Program-made: the position numbers and the translations under genes
Shown: positions 32,203 to 39,907 of the stretch, one piece after another
How positions within the stretch are numbered: position 1 is the stretch's first letter
Layout: each line of letters begins with the position of its first letter
From: DASUPK01 sp963774305
GTDB taxonomy: Bacteria > Actinomycetota > Thermoleophilia > Solirubrobacterales > 70-9
NCBI GenBank assembly: GCA_963774305.1
Contig: CAVZEM010000009.1
Location: 62,001-126,000 of the forward strand
Length of the DNA stretch: 64,000 nt
Reading direction: 5' to 3'
The notes under the pieces: generated by a model
The model's database searches: none
What the model saw: the letters and a program-made list of their open reading frames with translations, nothing else
What the model was told of the DNA's origin: nothing

Positions 32203-32223
32203 GCTACGGGGATATTCCGTAGC
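32203..32223. promoter_or_regulatory. Dyad in the MMPL/crotonase divergent region
   Basis: GCTACGG (32203-32209) and CCGTAGC (32217-32223) form a perfect 7-base inverted repeat around GGATATT. It is in the 136-base region between the divergent MMPL (32169) and crotonase (32306) genes, well placed to control either. Region 32170-32305 also holds a partial AGTAGGA element near 32252. Confidence 0.5.
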
Positions 32224-32305
32224 TGGGCACGGGGCCCGAAAGCACAGTAAGCAGTAGGACGTAGCACTTCCCATTTCAGCCACTTTCCACTAGGGTGGCT
32301 GGCAG

Positions 32306-33085
32306 ATGGCCGACGAGCTGCTCTACGAGGTGAGCGACGGGGTCGCCACGGTGACGCTCAACCGTCCCGACCAGCGGAACGCCCTGAACGGCGAGCTGCT
32401 CGCGGCCCTGGTCGACGCGATGAAGGCCGCCCGGGACGACGATGCGGTGCGGGCGGTGGTGCTCACCGGGGCCGGCGACAAGGTCTTCTGCGCGGGTGCC
32501 GATCTCGGCGGCTTCGCGGCGGACGCGCCGCTCGTCGACAAGCACTTCGCCTCGGACCTCTTCCTCGAGTTCTTCCGGTTGATGCCGAGGCTCGGCAAGC
32601 CCTCGCTCTGCGCCGCCAACGGCCACGTCCTGGCGGGCGGCATGGGGCTGGCGCTCTCCTGCGATTTGCTGATCGCCAAGGAGGGGGCGCGCTTCGGTAC
32701 TCCCGAGATCAACGTCGGCGCGTTCCCCTACATGATCATGTCGATCATCTACCGCAACGTCCCGCGGAAGAAGGTCAACGAGATGATGCTGCTCGGCGAG
32801 CAGATCTCCGCGGAGCAGGCCGTGGACTACGGGCTCGCCAACAAGGTCGTGCCGGCGGAGGACTTCGCCGCCGCCGTGGATGAGTGGGCCAAGAAGCTCG
32901 CCTCCAAGAGCCCGGTACTCATGCGGCTCGGTCACGACGCGATGTACCGCCAGCAGGACATGGCGCTCGACGACGCGCTCGAGTTCCTGCGCTCACAGCT
33001 CTCGCTCACCTTCACGACGGAGGACATTCAGGAGGGCGTCAAGGCCTTCTTCGAGAAGCGCGAGCCCAAATGGAAGGGGCGCTGA
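32306..33085 (+). CDS. Enoyl-CoA hydratase/isomerase (crotonase) family protein
   Basis: 259 residues. The crotonase oxyanion segments CAGADLGGF and NGHVLAGGMGLALS are present. Here the first catalytic Glu of crotonase is replaced by Gly (GGMGLAL) while the second is kept (GTPEINVG), the reverse of the gene at 10896. C-terminal EGVKAFFEKREPKWKGR is a typical crotonase tail. It is the first gene of a six-to-seven gene operon; its TGA overlaps the ATG of the carboxyltransferase by one base. Role in the CoA pathway of this operon: hydration or isomerisation of an unsaturated acyl-CoA. Confidence 0.88.
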   Translation: MADELLYEVSDGVATVTLNRPDQRNALNGELLAALVDAMKAARDDDAVRAVVLTGAGDKVFCAGADLGGFAADAPLVDKHFASDLFLEFFRLMPRLGKPSLCAANGHVLAGGMGLALSCDLLIAKEGARFGTPEINVGAFPYMIMSIIYRNVPRKKVNEMMLLGEQISAEQAVDYGLANKVVPAEDFAAAVDEWAKKLASKSPVLMRLGHDAMYRQQDMALDDALEFLRSQLSLTFTTEDIQEGVKAFFEKREPKWKGR

Positions 33086-34710
33086 TGGCTGCCACCGACG
33101 AGACCAAGCACACGGGCGAAGCGCCCGAGGCCCCCGACAAGGTCGAGGGCGGCGAGCAGACCGGGATGAAGGAGCTCACCGAGGACGTGCACGCCCGCCG
33201 GGAGAAGGCGAAGCTCGGCGGCGGTGAGGAGAAGATCGCGCTCCAGCACGAGCGCGGCAAGCTGACCGCGAGGGAGCGGATCGACCTGCTCTGCGACCCC
33301 GGTACCTTCGTCGAGATCGGCATCCACGGCCGTCCCCACTTCTCCCAGCGCCAGATGGAGGGAAAGGACGCGCCCGCCGACGGCGTGATCACGGGCTGGG
33401 GCGACGTCGACGGCCGCCGCTGCTGCATCGCGGCATACGACTTCACCGTGATGGCGGGATCGATGGGCGCAACCGGCGAGCTCAAGGTCAGCCGTCTGCG
33501 CGAGATGGCGCTCTCCAAGCGGATGCCGTTCATCTGGCTGCTCGATTCGGCGGGCGCCCGTATCCAGGAGGCGGCGGGATCCCTCTTCGCCGGCTCGGGA
33601 CACCTCTTCCAGGAGGAGGTGGTGATGTCGGGTGTGATCCCGATGGTCGCGGCCATGCTCGGCCCGTGCGCGGCCGGCACCGCCTACATTCCGGCGCTCT
33701 CGGACTTCGTCCCCATGGTGGTCGGGCAGGGCGCGATGGCGCTCGCCGGGCCTCATCTGACCAAGGCGGTGACCGGCGAGGACATCTCCATGGAGGAGCT
33801 CGGCGGCGCCAAGGTCCACTGCCGCAAGTCAGGCGTCGGCGACCTCGAGGTGAAGGACGACCAGGAGTGCATCCAGGTCGTCAAGGACTACCTCTCCTAC
33901 TTCCCCGCCAACTGCGAGGAGCAGGCGCCTGTGCGCGAGGCCAAGGACCCCGAGGACCGCATGTCGGAGAAGCTCCTGGACATCGTCCCGGAGTCGCCAC
34001 GGCATCCGTACGACATGTACGAGGTGATTCGCGAGATCGTCGACGACGGCGAGATCTTCGACATCAAGCCGAAGTTCGCGAAGACGATCATCACCTGCCT
34101 GGCCCGCTTCGGCGGGCAGCCCGCGGGCATCGTCGCCAACCAGCCCAAGCAGCTCGGCGGCATCCTCGAGAACGACTCAGCCGACAAGGCCGCCCGTTTC
34201 ATCAACCTCTGCGACGCCTTCAACATCCCGCTGGTCTTCCTGCAGGACGTCCCGGGCTTCATGGTCGGCTCGAAGGTCGAGCACGCGGGGATCATCCGGC
34301 ACGGCGCCAAGATGCTCTACGCCGTCTCGCGCGCGACGGTGCCGAAAGTGACCGTCGTCGTCCGCAAGGCCTACGGCGCCGGCTACTACGTGATGAACGG
34401 CAAGGCCTATGAGCCGGATTTGATCGTCGCCTGGCCGTCCGCCGAGATCTCGGTGATGGGCGCGGAGGGCGCGGTCAACATCATTGGCCGGTCGGCGATC
34501 GAGGCATCGGACGACCCGGAGGCCACGCGGGAGAAGATGCTCGAGGCCGTCCGGGCGCAGATCGATCCATACATCGCCGCGGGCAACGCGATGATCGACG
34601 ACATCATCGACCCGCGCGAGACGCGGCCGACGATCGTCCGCGGCCTGCGGATGGCCGCCGACAAGCGGGTCGAGCGCCCCTGGAAGAAGCATGGGGTGAT
34701 GCCGGTATGA
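33085..34710 (+). CDS. Acyl-CoA carboxylase, carboxyltransferase (beta) subunit
   Basis: 541 residues. Both carboxyltransferase halves are visible: RGKLTARERIDLLCDPGTF, GSMGATGELKVSRL and SAGARIQE in the first; FGGQPAGIVANQP, FLQDVPGFMVGSKVEHAG and RKAYGAGYYVMNGKAY in the second. The last segment, with acyl-CoA site features, fits propionyl-/methylcrotonyl-CoA-type enzymes. It moves CO2 from biotin to an acyl-CoA. No biotin carboxylase is in the operon; the separate biotin carrier at 11713 could be a partner. The start ATG overlaps the previous stop (TGATG); ATGA couples it to the next gene. Confidence 0.92.
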   Translation: MAATDETKHTGEAPEAPDKVEGGEQTGMKELTEDVHARREKAKLGGGEEKIALQHERGKLTARERIDLLCDPGTFVEIGIHGRPHFSQRQMEGKDAPADGVITGWGDVDGRRCCIAAYDFTVMAGSMGATGELKVSRLREMALSKRMPFIWLLDSAGARIQEAAGSLFAGSGHLFQEEVVMSGVIPMVAAMLGPCAAGTAYIPALSDFVPMVVGQGAMALAGPHLTKAVTGEDISMEELGGAKVHCRKSGVGDLEVKDDQECIQVVKDYLSYFPANCEEQAPVREAKDPEDRMSEKLLDIVPESPRHPYDMYEVIREIVDDGEIFDIKPKFAKTIITCLARFGGQPAGIVANQPKQLGGILENDSADKAARFINLCDAFNIPLVFLQDVPGFMVGSKVEHAGIIRHGAKMLYAVSRATVPKVTVVVRKAYGAGYYVMNGKAYEPDLIVAWPSAEISVMGAEGAVNIIGRSAIEASDDPEATREKMLEAVRAQIDPYIAAGNAMIDDIIDPRETRPTIVRGLRMAADKRVERPWKKHGVMPV

Positions 34711-35000
34711 GCGAGAGGATCACCGTGGTGAACAGCCTGGGAGTGCTGGCCTTCGACGGCGAGGTCATCGAGTCGTTCGGCTACAGCCTCGATCGCCCGA
34801 TGCGCGCGCACGTGGCGATGCTGGAGAAGATCGACGTCGACGAGGGCGGCCGCTTCAGCGACCCGGGTGTCACCTTCAAGGCGAAGGGCCAGCCCTACAG
34901 CCCGCATGCCCACCTCACCCAGGAGGAGGCCGCCAGTCCGGAGGTCACCAAGCTGATCGAGGCCGTCCGCGCAGCCGCGCCGAACCTGGAGGGATCGTGA
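34707..35000 (+). CDS. Small protein of unknown function, paralogue 1
   Basis: 97 residues, soluble, acidic. Not recognised as a named family. The core LGVLAFDGEVIESFGYSLD aligns with AGVVTFDGEVLEILGFADT of the next gene, and both continue with an I(D/E)xxE-type strand and end in an amphipathic helix (EVTKLIEAVRAAAPNL). The strand-rich body with C-terminal helix recalls PH-like DUF4429/bPH domains, but that is a guess. It starts within the carboxyltransferase stop (ATGA) and its own TGA overlaps the GTG of paralogue 2, so both are translated with the enzymes of the operon. Confidence 0.75.
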   Translation: MSERITVVNSLGVLAFDGEVIESFGYSLDRPMRAHVAMLEKIDVDEGGRFSDPGVTFKAKGQPYSPHAHLTQEEAASPEVTKLIEAVRAAAPNLEGS

Positions 35001-35296
35001 GCGCGGCCCGCGTCAGCCTCGTCAACGAGAACGTGAGCTACGCCGGCGTCGTGACCTTCGACGGGGAGGTCCTCGAGATTCTCGGATTCGCCGACACCAC
35101 CTCGCACCGCATGCCAATCGAGCTGATCGACGAGGTCGAGCTGAGCGACCGCGAATTGAACGCATTCAGCAATCCCGCCAAGGGGGACTCCTACGGCATC
35201 CAGCTCGCGATCAAGCCGAGCGAAGGCGAGATGGCCGCGCTCCAGGAGCTGGTCGCCGCCGTCCAGTCCGCCATCGACGAAAGGGGAGGCGGATGA
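34997..35296 (+). CDS. Small protein of unknown function, paralogue 2
   Basis: 99 residues from GTG, overlapping the previous gene by four bases. It shares the FDGEV(I/L)E motif and the overall plan of its neighbour: about six strands, then a helix (EMAALQELVAAVQSAIDE). The middle HRMPIELIDEVELSD is of the kind found in PH-like domains, where a strand ends in an IxxIxxV pattern. No catalytic residues stand out. A small accessory or adaptor for the carboxylase or BKACE enzyme is possible. Its stop overlaps the BKACE start (ATGA). Confidence 0.75.
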   Translation: MSAARVSLVNENVSYAGVVTFDGEVLEILGFADTTSHRMPIELIDEVELSDRELNAFSNPAKGDSYGIQLAIKPSEGEMAALQELVAAVQSAIDERGGG

Positions 35297-36186
35297 GCCG
35301 CTTCGAGGATCCCGTGATCATCAGCAACTCGATCTCGGGGGCGATCGCCAATCGCGACCAATGCCCGGCGATCCCGTACACGCCCGAGGAGTACGCGGCC
35401 GAGGCGCGCCGCGCGGTCGACGAGGGCGCCTCCCAGATCCACATCCACGCCCGCACCCCCGACGGCACTCCGTCGTACGAGATCGAGGACTTCCAGGCGA
35501 TCACCGAGGCGATCAGGGCCGAGGTCGACGACGTGATCATCAACTACTCGACCGGGGCGATCGGGGTGCCGATCGAGAAGCGGCTCGAGTACCTGCGGGC
35601 GCTCCGGCCCGACGTCGCGGCTCTGAACATGAGCTCGATGAACTACGCCAAGTACTCGCGGCGGCGCAAGGACTTCGTCTTCAAGGCGGTCTTCGAGAAC
35701 AGCTTCGACACGATCACCCAGTTCCTGACCGAGATGAACGAGCTCGGGATCCAGCCCGAGCATGAGTGCTTCGACGCCGGTCACGTCGCCAACCTCGATC
35801 CCTACCTCGACATGGGTCTGCTCGAGCCGCCGCTCCAGATCTCGCTGGTGATGGGCGTCAACGGCGGCATCCGGCCGAACGCGCGGAACGTCGCCTTCAT
35901 GTCGGAGCAGATCCCCGGCGGCGCGGAGGGCCCGAACAACTGGCAGGTGATCGGCGTCTCGCGCGATCAGTGGAAGCTGCTCGCGGCGTCGCTCAACCTC
36001 GGTGGCAACGTACGAGCCGGGCTGGAGGACAACCTGTACCTGCCGGACGGCGAGATGGCCAAGTCGAACGGCGAGCTGATCGCCAAGGCGCGGCAGATGG
36101 CCGAGGACGTTGGGCGCCGCGCGGCGACCGTCGCCGAGGCCCGGGAACTGCTCGGCGTGCCGAAGCGGGAGGAGGCGAAGGCGTGA
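35293..36186 (+). CDS. BKACE family enzyme (beta-keto acid cleavage, formerly DUF849)
   Basis: 297 residues. The zinc-binding HIHARTPDG motif, the Glu-containing middle (HECFDAGHVANL) and GGNVRAGLEDNLYLPDG at the C-terminus are the signatures of 3-keto-5-aminohexanoate cleavage enzyme and relatives. These condense a beta-keto acid with acetyl-CoA to give acetoacetate and a new CoA ester. The exact keto acid is set by residues not readable here. Both ends overlap neighbouring genes by four bases, so it is a full member of the CoA operon. Confidence 0.9.
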   Translation: MSRFEDPVIISNSISGAIANRDQCPAIPYTPEEYAAEARRAVDEGASQIHIHARTPDGTPSYEIEDFQAITEAIRAEVDDVIINYSTGAIGVPIEKRLEYLRALRPDVAALNMSSMNYAKYSRRRKDFVFKAVFENSFDTITQFLTEMNELGIQPEHECFDAGHVANLDPYLDMGLLEPPLQISLVMGVNGGIRPNARNVAFMSEQIPGGAEGPNNWQVIGVSRDQWKLLAASLNLGGNVRAGLEDNLYLPDGEMAKSNGELIAKARQMAEDVGRRAATVAEARELLGVPKREEAKA

Positions 36187-37421
36187 GCGAGCGGCCGCTC
36201 TCCGACGTCAGGATCCTCGACCTCACCCGCCTGCTCCCCGGAGGCTTCTGCACGCTCCTGCTCGCCGACCTCGGCGCCGACGTCATCAAGGTCGAGGACA
36301 CTGGTCAGGGCGACTACGTGCGCTGGGCTCCGCCGTACTACGGCTCGGAGGAGCACACGCCGCTCGGCACCCGCTCGGCGATCTACCTCTCGCTGAACCG
36401 CAACAAGCGCTCGGTCCGCCTCGACCTGAAGCAGGAGGGCGGGCGGCAGGCGCTGCTCAAGCTGGCCGAGTCCGCCGACGTCCTGGTGGAGAGCTTCCGT
36501 CCCGGCGTCCTCGACAAACTCGGCGTCGGCTACGACGTGCTGAGCCAGGCGAACGCGGCGCTCGTCTACTGCCCGATCACCGGCTACGGCCAGGACGGCC
36601 CGAACCGCGACCGGGCGGGACATGACATGAACTATCTGGGGCTGAACGGGATCCTCGGGCTGACCGGCGAAGCGGGCGGCCCTCCCATCCAGTCCGGCGC
36701 GCAGCTCGCCGACCTCGGCGGTGGAGGCCTGATGGCCGCGGTCGGGATCCTGGCGGCGCTGCAGGAGGCGCGGCGAAGCGGGCAGGGCCAGATGGTCGAC
36801 ATCTCCATGACCGACGGCTCGCTCTCCTGGCTCGTGATGGAGGCCGGCCGCTACTTCGGCTCCGGCGAGGTGCCGGAGCGGGGCAACATCATGCTCTCGG
36901 GCGGGATCGTCTGTTACCGCCCCTATGAGGCGGCGGACGGCTGGGTTACCTGCGGGGCGCTCGAGCCGAAGTTCTGGGGCCGCTTCTGCAAGGCCGTCGG
37001 CCGCGAGGACCTGATCGAGAAGCAGTTCGAGAAGCCCGGCTCGGATGCCCACCGCGAGGTCGCCGAGGTCTTCAGGACCCGCACTCGCGCCGAGTGGAAG
37101 GCCTTCAACGACGAGCACGACGCGATGATCGAGCCGATCCTCGATCTCGACGAGGCGCTCGAGTCCGAGCTGGTGCGCGAGCGCGAGATGGTGGTGAGCT
37201 ATGAGCAGCCCGAGATGGGCGAGGTCAAGCAGCTCGGCTTCCCGATCAAGCTCTCGCGGACTCCGGCGAGCATCGAGCTGCCCGCCCCGGCGCTCGGCGA
37301 GCACACCCCCGAGGTCCTGGCCGAGAGCGGCTACACGCCCGAGGAGATCCAGGCTCTGGAGGAGTCGGGCGCCGCGAAGGGCCCGGACACGGCAACGAAG
37401 CAGGAGCAATTCCTGGCATGA
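36183..37421 (+). CDS. CaiB/BaiF family (type III) CoA transferase
   Basis: 412 residues from GTG at 36183, overlapping the BKACE stop (GTGA). The family start SDVRILDLTRLLPGGFCTLL, LNRNKRSVRLDLK, ESFRPGVLDKLGVGYD and GHDMNYLGLNGILGLTG are present; the last contains the catalytic Asp that forms an acyl anhydride. It moves CoA between acids, or may be an alpha-methylacyl-CoA racemase, which has the same fold. In this operon CoA activation of a carboxylic acid is the simplest reading. ATGA overlap with the MerR gene follows. Confidence 0.9.
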   Translation: MSERPLSDVRILDLTRLLPGGFCTLLLADLGADVIKVEDTGQGDYVRWAPPYYGSEEHTPLGTRSAIYLSLNRNKRSVRLDLKQEGGRQALLKLAESADVLVESFRPGVLDKLGVGYDVLSQANAALVYCPITGYGQDGPNRDRAGHDMNYLGLNGILGLTGEAGGPPIQSGAQLADLGGGGLMAAVGILAALQEARRSGQGQMVDISMTDGSLSWLVMEAGRYFGSGEVPERGNIMLSGGIVCYRPYEAADGWVTCGALEPKFWGRFCKAVGREDLIEKQFEKPGSDAHREVAEVFRTRTRAEWKAFNDEHDAMIEPILDLDEALESELVREREMVVSYEQPEMGEVKQLGFPIKLSRTPASIELPAPALGEHTPEVLAESGYTPEEIQALEESGAAKGPDTATKQEQFLA

Positions 37422-38167
37422 GCGCGGCCAAGGCGCAGACCAAGGGCGAGGAGATGCTGCGCATGGGGGAGCTGGCGCGCGCCTCGGGCGTCTCCGCCGC
37501 GACGATCAAGCACTACCTGCGCGAGGGGCTGCTTCCGGAGCCGGTCAAGACCTCCCGGAACATGGCCTACTACCCGGCCGAGTTCGTCGACCGGATCAAG
37601 CTGATCAAGCAGCTCCAGGAGGAGCGCTACATGCCGTTGCGCGTGATCAAGGACCTGCTCGAGGAGGATCCGGATCGCGCCCGGGCGCTGATCGAGCTGG
37701 GGGACAAGCTCCTCGAGCACGCGCTGGCGGGCGAGAGCGAGCGGGTCAGCGCCGCCGAGGTTCGCCACCGCTACGACGTCCCGCAGGACGTCCTCGACCG
37801 GCTCGCCGAGCTCGAGGTCCTCACTCCCGACGAGCAGGGCTATTCGCCGAGCGACCTGCGGATCGTCGAGGCGATCAGCCGCTTCCGCGCGGGCGGCTAC
37901 GAGGAGCGGATCGGATTCACGGTGTACGACACCCTCCGCTACAAGGAGGCGATGGGGGAGCTCGTCAAGCAGGAGGTCGACGTCCTGATGGAGCGGCTGG
38001 CTGGCGAGATGGATCCCGACGAGGCCATGGCGCTGATCGAGGCCGGCAACCAGCCGCTCAACGACCTGCTCGCCGCGATGCACACAAAGGCGCTGGTCGC
38101 CGAGCTCGAGCGCCGGCGGGGTTCCGACGCTGACTCGAACGGCAGCGAGGCCGATTCGGGCGACTAG
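37418..38167 (+). CDS. MerR family transcriptional regulator
   Basis: 249 residues. The winged helix RMGELARASGVSAATIKHYL, REGLLPEPVKTSRNMAYY and the following KLIKQLQEERYMPLRVIKDL match MerR-type DNA-binding domains. The C-terminal ~150 residues form an alpha-helical effector region with a second HTH-like stretch (VRHRYDVPQDVLDRLAEL), not the short coiled coil of metal sensors. The tail is Asp/Ser-rich. It starts in the stop codon of the CoA transferase (ATGA), so it is translated with the operon it probably controls, with an acyl-CoA or acid as signal. Confidence 0.86.
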   Translation: MSAAKAQTKGEEMLRMGELARASGVSAATIKHYLREGLLPEPVKTSRNMAYYPAEFVDRIKLIKQLQEERYMPLRVIKDLLEEDPDRARALIELGDKLLEHALAGESERVSAAEVRHRYDVPQDVLDRLAELEVLTPDEQGYSPSDLRIVEAISRFRAGGYEERIGFTVYDTLRYKEAMGELVKQEVDVLMERLAGEMDPDEAMALIEAGNQPLNDLLAAMHTKALVAELERRRGSDADSNGSEADSGD

Positions 38168-38173
38168 AGCGCG

Positions 38174-38779
38174 ATGGCCAAGCTCGCGGCTGCGATGTTG
38201 GTCGTCTTCGTGGTGCTCACCCTGTTCGTGCGCGTGGGCATCCAGCTGCGGCGCACGGGCACGACGGGCCTGATCGGACTGCGTCGCGGCGCCGGCCCGC
38301 TCGACTGGCTCAGCGGCATCCTCTTCATCGGCGGTATGGCTGTGGGAATCGTCTCCCTGCAGCTGGTGCTCCAGGACACTCTGGATCCGATCGGCGCGCT
38401 GGACACCGACCCCGTCCACGTCGTGGGGATCGTGTTCGCTGCCTCCGGGGGCACGGCTGTCTTCCTGGCCCAGCTCGGGATGGGCGCATCCTGGCGGATC
38501 GGGGTCAGCGACGACCAGGGAACGGACCTGGTCACGGGCGGCTGGTTCTCGGTCTGCCGGAACCCGATCTACTCGGCGATGATCGTGGGCTGGACGGGCT
38601 TCGCCCTGATGGTCCCGACCTGGCTCGCCTTCGTCGCGATCGTCCTGATCGCGATCGCGCTCGAGCTGCAGGTGCGCGTCGTCGAGGAGCCGTACCTACT
38701 GCGAACACATGGCGATGAATACCGGCGCTACGCGGCGCGGGTCGGCCGCTTCGTGCCGGGCGTCGGGCGCCTCACCTAA
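38174..38779 (+). CDS. Membrane methyltransferase, isoprenylcysteine carboxyl methyltransferase (ICMT/PEMT) family
   Basis: 201 residues with about five membrane helices. The C-terminal signature RNPIYSAMIVGW, then EEPYLLRTHGDEYRRYAARV, is the S-adenosylmethionine-binding motif of the ICMT/PEMT family. Bacterial members methylate membrane lipids or small hydrophobic molecules; the target is unknown. It follows the MerR gene by 6 bases and may be transcribed with it. It ends one base away from the stop of the convergent SDR gene. Confidence 0.85.
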   Translation: MAKLAAAMLVVFVVLTLFVRVGIQLRRTGTTGLIGLRRGAGPLDWLSGILFIGGMAVGIVSLQLVLQDTLDPIGALDTDPVHVVGIVFAASGGTAVFLAQLGMGASWRIGVSDDQGTDLVTGGWFSVCRNPIYSAMIVGWTGFALMVPTWLAFVAIVLIAIALELQVRVVEEPYLLRTHGDEYRRYAARVGRFVPGVGRLT

Positions 38780-38780
38780 C

Positions 38781-39755
38781 TCAGCTCTCGAGCAGCCCCA
38801 TCGAGTGCAAGGTGCGCCGCACCCCTTCATCGAGGGGTGTGGTGCTCCAGCCCAGCTCGCGCTGGGCCTTGGACGAGTCCGGCCGGGCCTGCCAGAGGAT
38901 GTATTCGAGCTGGCCCTTGGGCAGCAGCGGTGGCCGCCTCGTCAACCGTGAGAGGCCCGCGCCCAGATTGGCGACCGCCTTCGCGACCGGGACGGGCATC
39001 CTCGGGGGGATGCGCCCGCGGCCGGCGATCCGCTTCGCCGCCTCCGCCAGCTCGCGAAAGTCGGCATAGCCGTCGGCGAGGATGTAGCGCTCGCCGTCCT
39101 TCCCCATGTCGGCCGCCAGTAGATGGCCCGCGGCAACGCCCTCGACGAACGCGTAGCCGGTGCCACCTGGCGGAATGGCCGGAAGGCGTTTGCGGACCAC
39201 CGGCTCGAAGACCTCGTTTTCGAAGGAGGGGGTGGACGAGGGGGTGGGCCCGTAGACCCCGGACGGGTTGAGAATCACGACCTCCATGCTGTCGCGCTCG
39301 GCGAGCACGAGCTCCTCGGCGTGCTGCTTGGAGCGCTCGTAGGCCGTTCCCTTCGGGTAGTCGGCGAGCATCGTCTCGTCGAAGCGCTCGCCGGTCTCGG
39401 CGTGGAAGACGTCGTGGGTGGAGGTATGGACGAACCGCCGCACGCCGGCCCGCTTGGCCGCGACCGCCACCTGCTGGCTGCCGATGGCGTTGACCTGGTC
39501 GAAGATCGCCTCGTCCCTGACCCACTGCTCGGGCATCCCCATCGAGTTGAAGACCAGCTCACAGCCCTCGACCGCCGCGGCCAGGCTCTCCGTGTCGGTG
39601 ACGTCGCCCTTCACCGGCTCGATCCCGGCCGGGAGGACGCTCGCCGCCCGCTTCGGGTCGCGGACCAGCGCGCGGATCTGGTCGCCCCTGTCGAGCAGGG
39701 CCGATGCGATCGCGTGTCCCACCTTCCCGGTCGCCCCGGTGACGAGAGCCTGCAT
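38781..39755 (-). CDS. NAD(P)-dependent epimerase/dehydratase (extended SDR)
   Basis: 324 residues. The NAD(P) loop TGATGKVGHA is at residues 7-16 and the active-site YERSKQHAE gives the YxxxK pair; a Ser/Thr from HTSTHDVF completes the triad. LNPSGVYGPTP is typical of dihydroflavonol reductase/HpnA-like members. It is a paralogue of the gene at 44491. The substrate may be a sugar nucleotide or a prenyl/sterol ketone; nothing near it decides. The divergent partner is the nitrilase gene. Confidence 0.86.
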   Translation of the reverse strand: MQALVTGATGKVGHAIASALLDRGDQIRALVRDPKRAASVLPAGIEPVKGDVTDTESLAAAVEGCELVFNSMGMPEQWVRDEAIFDQVNAIGSQQVAVAAKRAGVRRFVHTSTHDVFHAETGERFDETMLADYPKGTAYERSKQHAEELVLAERDSMEVVILNPSGVYGPTPSSTPSFENEVFEPVVRKRLPAIPPGGTGYAFVEGVAAGHLLAADMGKDGERYILADGYADFRELAEAAKRIAGRGRIPPRMPVPVAKAVANLGAGLSRLTRRPPLLPKGQLEYILWQARPDSSKAQRELGWSTTPLDEGVRRTLHSMGLLES

Positions 39756-39846
39756 CGGCCCATCCTATGCGGGGTATGCGCTCCAAATCCGGATGCGTGC
39801 GTGGCAGCAGCCACCTGAGCGTCTCCGCCCCGCTTACCCGCTAGAT

Positions 39847-39860
39847 TGACTGGTCAGTCA
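39847..39860. promoter_or_regulatory. TetR-type operator upstream of the nitrilase-tetR operon
   Basis: TGACTG-GT-CAGTCA, a perfect 14-base palindrome. Its left half overlaps a TTGACT -35-like hexamer (39846-39851), so occupancy would block the promoter. The likely ligand is the TetR protein encoded as the second gene of the operon. Region 39756-39907 holds nothing else recognisable apart from the ribosome site GGGAGAG. Confidence 0.6.
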
Positions 39861-39907
39861 GCCGAACCCGGGGATCGGCACGAATACCGGGTTTCGCCGG
39901 GAGAGAT

